A DNA stretch of 35,169 nt from Bacteroidales bacterium (GTDB lineage Bacteria; Bacteroidota; Bacteroidia; Bacteroidales; WCHB1-69). The stretch spans positions 1 through 35,169 of the forward strand of contig JAQVNO010000009.1 in the NCBI GenBank assembly GCA_028703095.1, written 5' to 3'. This document shows, piece after piece, positions 16,819-23,239 of this stretch (its first letter is position 1; every line of letters begins with the position of its first letter). The position numbers were made by a program, and so were the translations under genes. A model generated the notes under the pieces. It saw nothing but the letters and a program-made list of their open reading frames with translations, did no database searches and had not been told where the DNA came from.

Positions 16819-16836
16819 TACTTTTGTATACTTTCG
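16819..16836 (+). promoter_or_regulatory. Tandem -7 promoter elements, polyene cluster unit 3
   Basis: TACTTTTG (16819-16826) is followed two bases later by TACTTTCG (16829-16836). They lie 55-72 bases before the dehydratase ATG. The first matches TAnnTTTG fully. The second has C for the third T. Confidence 0.5.
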
Positions 16837-16890
16837 ATGAATAAAAAAAACCTTATTAACGAGAATTTTTGATATAATATAAAACAGTTT

Positions 16891-17313
16891 ATGGATACTA
16901 TTTCCGTTTTAGACCTCATTCCGCAACGTCCTCCCTTTGTTATGATAAACAGTTTACTTTATGCCGACAAAAGCAAAGCAAATACAGTTTTTCAGATTTT
17001 AAAAGAGAATCTTTTTATCGATAAGGAAGGCAATTTTTCCGAAGCCGGCATAATAGAAAACATAGCACAGACGTGTGCTGCTCACATAGGATATATGAAT
17101 CGCTCCCAAGCCATGAAAATAGGAGTGATAGGAGCTGTTAAAAACTTGGAAATATACAAATTACCGAAATATAATCAAACTATTGAAACAAGTATTGAAG
17201 TTACCAATATAGTATTTGATACAACCATTGTACAGGCAAAAGTAATGTGTAAAGAAACACTCATTGCTGTTTGCGAAATGAAAGTAAGCATTACAGAGAA
17301 AACAATTAATTAA
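16891..17313 (+). CDS. Hotdog-fold 3-hydroxyacyl-ACP dehydratase-like protein
   Basis: The protein is expected to dehydrate the 3-hydroxyacyl chain, producing the conjugated double bonds of the polyene. At 140 residues it has FabZ size and fold. The N-terminal VLDLIPQRPPFVMIN aligns with the FabZ LPHRxPFLLVD block, and AGIIENIAQTCAA aligns with the second active-site helix, with Glu56 in the acid position. The catalytic histidine of FabZ is replaced by Gln12. I believe this form is common among aryl polyene dehydratases of Bacteroidota (ApeP/ApeI relatives), but I cannot verify that here. Its stop overlaps the thioesterase start by one base (TAATG). It heads unit 3. Confidence 0.85.
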   Translation: MDTISVLDLIPQRPPFVMINSLLYADKSKANTVFQILKENLFIDKEGNFSEAGIIENIAQTCAAHIGYMNRSQAMKIGVIGAVKNLEIYKLPKYNQTIETSIEVTNIVFDTTIVQAKVMCKETLIAVCEMKVSITEKTIN

Positions 17314-17744
17314 TGGAAAAAAAAGAAATAATTTTAAAAGCAGAGAAAGAGTTCAATGTGCGATTCAGTGAAGTAGATTCGATGAACGTGGTATGGCACG
17401 GTACCTATACCTTGTATTTTGAAGATGCCCGCGAAGCCTTTGGTGAAAAATACGGATTGAAATATCTTTATATTTTCGATAAAGGTTTTTATGCTCCTAT
17501 GGTGGAATTGAATTTCCAATACAAAAGTCCGCTTACCTATAAAGATAAAGGATTGGCAGAAATCATCTTCCGTAATACCGATGCTGCTAAAATTATTTTC
17601 GATTACAATATTTATAACCTAAACACTAAAAAATTAGCTGTTAGCGGTTATTCGGTTCAAGTATTTATGGACCATAAATTTAACCTCCAATGGGCAACAC
17701 CCGAATTTTTTAAGGAATGGAAACAAATACAAGGTTTGCTATGA
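17313..17744 (+). CDS. 4HBT-type acyl thioesterase (hotdog fold)
   Basis: This 143-residue protein has the 4-hydroxybenzoyl-CoA thioesterase signature FNVRFSEVDSMNVVWHGTYT, with candidate catalytic Asp22 and His29. TLYFEDAREAFGEKYGL and PMVELNFQYKSPLTYKD follow, as in YbgC/FadM-like enzymes. It may release finished or stalled chains from the ACP, like ApeK-type thioesterases of aryl polyene pathways. Its ATG overlaps the dehydratase stop, and its own stop overlaps the next ATG in an ATGA junction, so translation of all three unit 3 genes is probably coupled. Confidence 0.87.
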   Translation: MEKKEIILKAEKEFNVRFSEVDSMNVVWHGTYTLYFEDAREAFGEKYGLKYLYIFDKGFYAPMVELNFQYKSPLTYKDKGLAEIIFRNTDAAKIIFDYNIYNLNTKKLAVSGYSVQVFMDHKFNLQWATPEFFKEWKQIQGLL

Positions 17745-18892
17745 TTTATCAACTGAGCGACAACATTATTTCTTCCCTTGGATTTACGTCAGAAGAAAAT
17801 TATGCTGCTGTTAAAGAAGGTGTCAGCGGCTTGAAATATTACGAAACGGCATTCGACCTTCCTGAAGGACTGATGGCTTCATGCATAAATGATGAAGCTC
17901 TGGAAGATGCTTTTTTTTCGATAAAAACGAAAAGTAAAGTATTGTATACCCGTTTCGAGAAAGCAGCTATCGTATCGGCATACAGAGCTTTAGAAAAAAC
18001 AAACATAAATCCTGCCGGCGACAACGTTCTGTTTATTCTTTCTACTACCAAGGGCAATGTAGAATTATTAGACCGAAACAAAAGCAAGCAATATGAGTCG
18101 GAACGTGTTTATCTATGGCGTTCAGCGCAATTAATAAGTTCCTTTTTCGGCAACCCCACAGAAGCAGTTGTGGTATCGAATGCGTGTATCTCGGGAGCTG
18201 CTGCTCAAATTACTGCCATGCGATTACTGAAACATAGTGCCTATGATTTTGCTGTTGTAATCGGTGCCGATATGCTGTCGAAATTTGTTATTTCCGGATT
18301 TCAATCGTTTAAATCCTTGTCCACCGAAATATGTAAACCTTTTGATAAAAACCGTTGTGGCTTGAATCTCGGAGAAGCGGCAGCGACTCTAATCTATGGA
18401 AAAAGCGAGAATGAGAATTTAATACCTGAAAAGAGTGTTATGCTCCTTGCCGGTGCCATTGCCAACGATGCCAATCATATTTCCGGACCCTCACGTACAG
18501 GAGCGGGATTATGTATAGCTATTGAAAAAACAATACAACATACCAATATCCAAGATATTGCATTTATTAATGCACACGGTACAGCTACTCCTTATAACGA
18601 CGATATGGAATCCATGGCGATTACCGATACCGGATTACAAGCCCTTGCAGTAAATAGTTTGAAAGGATTTTTCGGTCATACCTTGGGAGCTGCAGGGGTG
18701 GTGGAAACGATTATTTCAGGGAAAGCATTGTCAGATAATACTATATTACAATGCAAGGGCTTGGAAATTCAAGAAACCGTTTGCCCTTTAAACGTACTTA
18801 TGAAAAATGAGAGTAGCAATAAAACACATTTTCTTAAACTACTTTCCGGCTTTGGAGGATGTAATGCGGCTTTGCTGCTACGAAAAAAATAA
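17741..18892 (+). CDS. Beta-ketoacyl synthase (second KS), catalytically complete
   Basis: I place the start at the ATGA junction at 17741, giving MIYQLSDNIISSLGF and 383 residues. The track start at 17717 would extend eight codons into the thioesterase gene. The triad is present: Cys149 (VSNACISGAAAQI), His279 (INAHGTATPYNDD) and His313 (KGFFGHTLGAAGVVE). Compared with FabF the N-terminal region is divergent and lacks the usual VVITGxG opening. PFDKNRCGLNLGEAAATLI and the C-terminal SGFGGCNAALLL are family features. It is the last gene of unit 3. Its separate step in chain building is unknown. Confidence 0.88.
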   Translation: MIYQLSDNIISSLGFTSEENYAAVKEGVSGLKYYETAFDLPEGLMASCINDEALEDAFFSIKTKSKVLYTRFEKAAIVSAYRALEKTNINPAGDNVLFILSTTKGNVELLDRNKSKQYESERVYLWRSAQLISSFFGNPTEAVVVSNACISGAAAQITAMRLLKHSAYDFAVVIGADMLSKFVISGFQSFKSLSTEICKPFDKNRCGLNLGEAAATLIYGKSENENLIPEKSVMLLAGAIANDANHISGPSRTGAGLCIAIEKTIQHTNIQDIAFINAHGTATPYNDDMESMAITDTGLQALAVNSLKGFFGHTLGAAGVVETIISGKALSDNTILQCKGLEIQETVCPLNVLMKNESSNKTHFLKLLSGFGGCNAALLLRKK

Positions 18893-18964
18893 ATGTTTCA
18901 TACTTTCAATCGCCTTTATGTTATTTTTAAGCGTTAATAAAGTAAAATAAAAGAAAAATTATGT

Positions 18965-18972
18965 TACTTTTG
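18965..18972 (+). promoter_or_regulatory. Bacteroidota -7 promoter element, polyene cluster unit 4
   Basis: TACTTTTG lies 36 bases before the TTG start at 19008, the same spacing seen at the other cluster promoters. This supports the TTG start. Confidence 0.6.
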
Positions 18973-19007
18973 TAGCAAAAATATTTTTAATTTAAAAATA
19001 CTTTATA

Positions 19008-19619
19008 TTGGACGTAACTATCTGTTCTTATTGCAGGCTTACAAATGACAAGGTAGTTGTCAATGGCATGGAAATTCCGATTCAAAAAACGGAAGGTCCT
19101 TGGTTAAATGATATTTATCGTTCATTAAAAATTAGTTATCCCAAATTTTTTAAAATGGATAATTTATCCAAAGCCGGATTTCTGGCTTCGGAATTATTAC
19201 TCAAAGATGAAATCATTGACAAGGAAAATCCAAAAAAAGACATCTCCATTGTATTGATGAATCGCAGTGCTTCTTTGGATGATGATCGGATGTATCAGGA
19301 AACCATAGAAGATAAGAACAATTATTATCCAAGTCCGGCAGTATTTGTTTACACTTTACCCAATATCGTTAACGGAGAAATTGCGATTCGTAACAAGATA
19401 ATGGGAGAAACCTCCTTTTATATTTCAGAAGCATTTTCTGCAGAAAAAATATATAACGTTGCCATGGATGCTTTTTCCGATGAAAGCATCTCTCAAGTTG
19501 TTTGCGGCTGGACAGATTATGAGTTAAACAAATGCGATGTTTTATTGTTATGGATACGTAAAGAAAATCAAAACGGAATACCTTTTAACATAAATAATAT
19601 CTATCACTTACACATATAA
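19008..19619 (+). CDS. Ketosynthase N-terminal half-domain protein without catalytic residues
   Basis: This 203-residue protein resembles the N-terminal half of a ketosynthase (Ketoacyl-synt_2-like). FKMDNLSKAGFLASELLL aligns with the KAS helix after the N-terminal strand. ISIVLMNRSASLDDDRMYQ aligns with the IGIVLGTxxG segment, and SPAVFVYTLPNIVNGEIAIR with the tunnel region. It ends soon after the position where the nucleophile would be (MGETSFYISEAFS), with no cysteine there and no histidine half. It starts with TTG, since no ATG lies between the promoter and the conserved SYCRLT. ACP2 follows four bases later. A structural or ACP-docking role is an inference. Confidence 0.75.
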   Translation: MDVTICSYCRLTNDKVVVNGMEIPIQKTEGPWLNDIYRSLKISYPKFFKMDNLSKAGFLASELLLKDEIIDKENPKKDISIVLMNRSASLDDDRMYQETIEDKNNYYPSPAVFVYTLPNIVNGEIAIRNKIMGETSFYISEAFSAEKIYNVAMDAFSDESISQVVCGWTDYELNKCDVLLLWIRKENQNGIPFNINNIYHLHI

Positions 19620-19623
19620 TTAT

Positions 19624-19881
19624 ATGGAAGCATTAATATTGGAATTAAAGAAAGAGATCATTGAAGTATTAAATTTAGAAGAGATAAAACCTGAAGACAT
19701 AGACGAAAATGCGCCTTTGTTTGGAGAAGGATTGGGTTTAGATTCTATTGATGCCTTAGAACTTATCGTATTAATGGAAAAAAATTACGGCATTAAATTA
19801 AATAATGCCTCCGAAGGACGTGACATTTTCAAATCGGTACGTGTCATGGCCGAATACATTGAAAAAAACCGCACAAAATAA
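19624..19881 (+). CDS. Acyl carrier protein 2
   Basis: This 85-residue acidic ACP has the phosphopantetheine Ser41 in GLGLDSIDALELIVLME. The N-terminal LELKKEIIEVLNLEEIKPED and the C-terminal VRVMAEYIEKNRTK helices are recognisable. It lies four bases after the half-KS gene and two bases before the third ketosynthase, so it is probably the carrier used by the KS/chain-length-factor pair. It differs in sequence from ACP1. Confidence 0.93.
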   Translation: MEALILELKKEIIEVLNLEEIKPEDIDENAPLFGEGLGLDSIDALELIVLMEKNYGIKLNNASEGRDIFKSVRVMAEYIEKNRTK

Positions 19882-19883
19882 GT

Positions 19884-21071
19884 ATGAACGAAACCATCGT
19901 TGTTTCCGGAATGGGAATTATTACCGGCTTAGGGTATGGAAAAGAAGCCACAATAACGGCATTACGTTCCAAACGTTCGGGTATAGGTAAAATGCACTAT
20001 CTGAATACCATTCATGCCGATTATCCCGTTGGCGAAGTGAAAATGAGCGATGAAAAAATGCGGGAATTTTTAGGTATTCCTGCCGACAAAATCATTACCC
20101 GTACGCCTTTATTGGGAATTATGGCAATCAAAGAAGCAATTAAAGAAGCGCAACTGGAAGAAAAACGTCCGCGAAGAATAGCATTTATCAATGGCACTAC
20201 CGTTGGTGGAATGGAAAAAAGCGAACAATATTATCCCGAATTCGTCAATACTGAAGCCTATATTGCTGCTCACGATTGTGGTACTTCCTGTGAAGCCATT
20301 GCCGAAACCTTTGAGGGGTTTGATTTGATAACAACTATATCCACTGCCTGTTCCTCGGCAGCCAATGCGATTATTTTAGGGGCTAATTTGTTAAAAACAG
20401 GGCGTGTGGATGCTGCCGTTGTCGGAGGTACGGAATGCCTGAGTAAATTTCACCTTAACGGGTTCAGTACCTTGATGATTTTAGATAAAGAAGCCTGTAA
20501 ACCTTTCGATGCAAATAGGGTAGGCTTAAACTTGGGCGAAGGAGCTGCTTATTTAGTACTTGAAAAACAAAGCGATGCAAAACGAAGAGGCATTACACCT
20601 CTTTGCAAGCTTTCGGGTTATGCCAATACCTGCGATGCTTTTCACCAAACTGCTTCCTCTCCCGACGGGCAAGGTGCCTATTTAGCAATGCGCGATGCCT
20701 TGGAAGATGCTAAATTGAAACCCGAAGATATTGATTACATAAATGCACATGGTACCGGGACTCAAAACAATGATGTCAGTGAGGGAATGGCTATTGTTCG
20801 TATTTTCAACGAAAATATTCCTCCGGTTTCTTCTACCAAATCCTTTACCGGCCATACTACCAGTGCTGCCGGAAGTGTGGAATCGGTTATTTCCATTCTT
20901 GCGCTGCAGCATGACTTTATCCCTGCCAATTTAAATTTTACCACACCCATGCCTGAATTGTCGTTTACACCGGTGAAAGATAACGTAACCAAAAAATTAC
21001 ATCATGTGCTAAGTAATTCCTTTGGATTTGGCGGAAACGACTCAGCCTGTATTTTTTCAAAAATCGAATAA
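19884..21071 (+). CDS. Beta-ketoacyl-ACP synthase (third KS), probable KS-alpha partner
   Basis: This 395-residue FabF-like enzyme has the full triad: Cys156 (ISTACSSAANAII), His289 (INAHGTGTQNND) and His324 (KSFTGHTTSAAGSVE). It opens with IVVSGMGIITGLGYG and ends with SNSFGFGGNDSACIF. The chain-length-factor-like gene follows after three bases. This is the same order as the condensing heterodimer of type II polyketide systems and of E. coli aryl polyene synthesis (ApeO with ApeC). It is therefore the best candidate for the elongating ketosynthase that builds the polyene on ACP2. Confidence 0.92.
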   Translation: MNETIVVSGMGIITGLGYGKEATITALRSKRSGIGKMHYLNTIHADYPVGEVKMSDEKMREFLGIPADKIITRTPLLGIMAIKEAIKEAQLEEKRPRRIAFINGTTVGGMEKSEQYYPEFVNTEAYIAAHDCGTSCEAIAETFEGFDLITTISTACSSAANAIILGANLLKTGRVDAAVVGGTECLSKFHLNGFSTLMILDKEACKPFDANRVGLNLGEGAAYLVLEKQSDAKRRGITPLCKLSGYANTCDAFHQTASSPDGQGAYLAMRDALEDAKLKPEDIDYINAHGTGTQNNDVSEGMAIVRIFNENIPPVSSTKSFTGHTTSAAGSVESVISILALQHDFIPANLNFTTPMPELSFTPVKDNVTKKLHHVLSNSFGFGGNDSACIFSKIE

Positions 21072-21074
21072 ATC

Positions 21075-22136
21075 ATGAATATCTATATCCAAGCGGCAGC
21101 ACAGATTTCAGCTCAAGAACCTATGGGCAATGCCTGGTTTCAGCGTCCATTACGTTTTACCGAACGTTATGTTCGGTCTATAGACCCTAATTTCAAAGAA
21201 TATATAAATCCTATGGAAGCACGTAGAATGGGAAAAATATTAAAACGTGCTTTGGCTACTTCTCTGGAAGTAGTACGTAAAACAGGTATCGACCACCCCG
21301 ATGCCATTATTACCGGTACGGGTTTAGGGTGTATTGAAAATACCGAAAAATTTCTAACCGCTATGGTTCGCGATGGAGAAATGTATCTACAACCAACTTA
21401 CTTCATGCAATCGACACACAATACTATCAGTTCGCAAATAGCCTTGCATCTGAAATGTAATAAATACAATACAACTTACGCACAAAGAGGCATCTCGTTT
21501 GAAAGTAGCTTGTTGGATGCTTATATGCAATTTGAATTGGGAAAAATTAAAAGCGCTTTAGTTGCCGGACACGATGAAATGACCCCCGATTATTTTGTGT
21601 TGCTCGACAAAATTAATTATTGGAAAAAAGGAGAAGTGAATGAAGCTGTATTACGTAAAAGCGATTCCCTCGGATCTTTTGCCGGCGAAGCTTCAAGCTG
21701 TTTTATGCTCGAAAATAAAAAAACTGATTTGACTATCTGTGAACTCAAAGGGGTGGATTTATTTTTTAATCCCTCCCCACTACGAATGAAAGAAGCGATA
21801 GAAGAATTGCTATCCAAACATAATTTGCATATAAACGATATTGATGTAGTTTTGACGGGTATCAACGGCGACAAAGACAACGATGTAGTTTATCATCAAT
21901 TCCAACAACATTTTTTCCCCGAAACACCCATGGCATGGTATAAACACCTATTTGGGGAATCGTTTACCGCTACCGGTTTAGCTACGTATATTGCTGCTAC
22001 AGCCATACAGAAACAAATCCTTCCCGTGGATTATCTTTACAACAGAACATCTACGTTGAATGGACTAAAAAAGATACTGATTTATAATCATTTTCAAAAC
22101 AAAGACCACGCACTTATATTACTTTCATCATGTTAA
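21075..22136 (+). CDS. Ketosynthase-like chain-length factor (catalytic triad absent)
   Basis: This 353-residue thiolase-fold protein is shorter than an active FabF and lacks every catalytic residue. Where the nucleophile should be, the sequence reads TTYAQRGISFESSLLDA. The first histidine segment is VLTGINGDKDND, and the second is KHLFGESFTATGLAT with Glu for His. The KS scaffold remains visible in AIITGTGLGCIENTEKFL and SALVAGHDEMTPD. Such proteins pair with an active KS and set chain length (ApeC-like). The EamA-like gene starts seven bases before its stop. Confidence 0.87.
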   Translation: MNIYIQAAAQISAQEPMGNAWFQRPLRFTERYVRSIDPNFKEYINPMEARRMGKILKRALATSLEVVRKTGIDHPDAIITGTGLGCIENTEKFLTAMVRDGEMYLQPTYFMQSTHNTISSQIALHLKCNKYNTTYAQRGISFESSLLDAYMQFELGKIKSALVAGHDEMTPDYFVLLDKINYWKKGEVNEAVLRKSDSLGSFAGEASSCFMLENKKTDLTICELKGVDLFFNPSPLRMKEAIEELLSKHNLHINDIDVVLTGINGDKDNDVVYHQFQQHFFPETPMAWYKHLFGESFTATGLATYIAATAIQKQILPVDYLYNRTSTLNGLKKILIYNHFQNKDHALILLSSC

Positions 22137-22483
22137 AACTTATAAGCTTAATCATTGGACAAAGTTTACTTTTAGTTGCTGCTCAAACTTTTTTGAAGAT
22201 AGCAGTTCAAGATTTCGGAAAATTCAGTTGGACGTGGAATTTTTTTAAAACCGTATTTACTACTTGGCAATTTGCCGTTTCGGGTGTTTGCGCCTTGCTG
22301 GCGATGTTAACATGGATGTATGTGCTTAAAATTTATGATTTTAGTATTGCTTATCCTTTACTGGGAATCAGCTATCTAATCGGCTTATTCTCCGCTTACT
22401 TTTTTCTCCACGAAGCCATTCCTTTAACACGTTGGATAGGGGTAATTATTATAATAATTGGCGTTTATTTTGTGGCAAAGTAA
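22130..22483 (+). CDS. Small four-helix EamA/SMR-like membrane protein
   Basis: This 117-residue protein has four predicted membrane helices (LISLIIGQSLLLVAAQTFLK, FAVSGVCALLAMLTWMYVL, IAYPLLGISYLIGLFSAYFF, WIGVIIIIIGVYFV) and the EamA signature YPLLGISYLIG with an adjacent HEAIPLTRW. Half-size relatives include ArnE/ArnF lipid-linked sugar flippase subunits and SMR pumps, usually working as dimers. It overlaps the chain-length-factor gene by seven bases and is the last cluster gene. It is the only transporter-like gene in the cluster, so it may move the polyene lipid or a precursor. Its substrate is unknown. Confidence 0.82.
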   Translation: MLKLISLIIGQSLLLVAAQTFLKIAVQDFGKFSWTWNFFKTVFTTWQFAVSGVCALLAMLTWMYVLKIYDFSIAYPLLGISYLIGLFSAYFFLHEAIPLTRWIGVIIIIIGVYFVAK

Positions 22484-22486
22484 ATA

Positions 22487-23239
22487 TTAGTCAGTAATTA
22501 AAAATTTCTTTGCAATGATGCATTTAGTATCTTCTATGATACCATAGAAATACAATCCCGATGACCATTCTTTTGTATCAATATTAATTATCTTGGTTGT
22601 TGTTTGTAATGCTTGTTTATATATACACAGTCCATAGATATTGGTAATAACTAACGAATAATTTTCATCGATAGCCGGCATTTCATAAACAATTGTAATC
22701 CGGTCGGTAGTGGGGTTAGGGAAAGCATTCAGTGTAAAAATATTACCCAAGGATTCTTCTATTGAAACTTGATTCAATGTATTATAAATAACATACACCA
22801 TAGCCGTATCCAAGCTATCGTTTATATTATAGAAATGGTAGGAAACAACATATTTCCCCGCTTGGTGTAAGATATCATCAAAACGGAAATGTCCGGAAAA
22901 AGAAGAATCTATTGTTCCGGGATAAATATAGGTTGGGAAAGGAGCCACATAGGTAGAACTGTCATAACAAGACCCGGCAAAACAAAAGGAATGGTATTCA
23001 TGTGCTTTAGTCGTATCGTATTGTACTTTTCTAAAACCGACTTCCAGGGTATCGTTGCCTATATTTTCAATAAATATTTCGGATGTAATTTCAACCCAGC
23101 CATGGTATTGTCCGGGATAAAAGATAACTTCAACGCTATCATTATTCACATGATTTCCTTTTTTATCTTTGAGGATTAAATTTTGCCCGCAGAGATAAAA
23201 GGAAGAAATCAACAAAATGAATGTTATGAAAGATTTCAT
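22487..23239 (-). CDS. Secreted beta-sandwich protein with T9SS sorting domain
   Basis: This 250-residue protein has a signal peptide (MKSFITFILLISSFYLCGQ). A beta-rich domain at about residues 20-160 (YPGQYHGWVEITSEIFIENI, then HSFCFAGSCYDSSTY) is followed by a type A T9SS C-terminal domain (LNAFPNPTTDRITIVYEMP to KKFLITD). The two cysteines in FCFAGSCYD may form a disulfide. The ATG overlaps the stop of the Omp28-like gene by one base, so the two are translationally coupled and probably exported together. Its function is unknown. It ends three bases from the convergent end of the polyene cluster. Confidence 0.82.
   Translation of the reverse strand: MKSFITFILLISSFYLCGQNLILKDKKGNHVNNDSVEVIFYPGQYHGWVEITSEIFIENIGNDTLEVGFRKVQYDTTKAHEYHSFCFAGSCYDSSTYVAPFPTYIYPGTIDSSFSGHFRFDDILHQAGKYVVSYHFYNINDSLDTAMVYVIYNTLNQVSIEESLGNIFTLNAFPNPTTDRITIVYEMPAIDENYSLVITNIYGLCIYKQALQTTTKIINIDTKEWSSGLYFYGIIEDTKCIIAKKFLITD

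Larger units (their letters stand above)
16429..16890. other. Non-coding gap inside the cluster holding repeats and promoters
   Basis: About 460 bases separate the methyltransferase from the dehydratase. The left two-thirds, up to about 16740, is much less AT-rich than other intergenic DNA here. It contains the 22-bp tandem array and a short GGACA-TG-TGTCC inverted repeat at 16681-16692. The right third is AT-rich leader DNA with two -7 elements. I see no intact ORF, transposase fragment or tRNA. Confidence 0.7.

Noticed and set aside
17717-17740. Longer start for the second ketosynthase
   Set aside because: The ATGA overlap with the thioesterase stop at 17741 is the natural coupled start, and the extra eight codons are thioesterase sequence in another frame.
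22440-22530. Terminator between the cluster end and the T9SS gene
   Set aside because: GCAAAG and CTTTGC could pair, but the loop is long and the stem short, so I do not call it.
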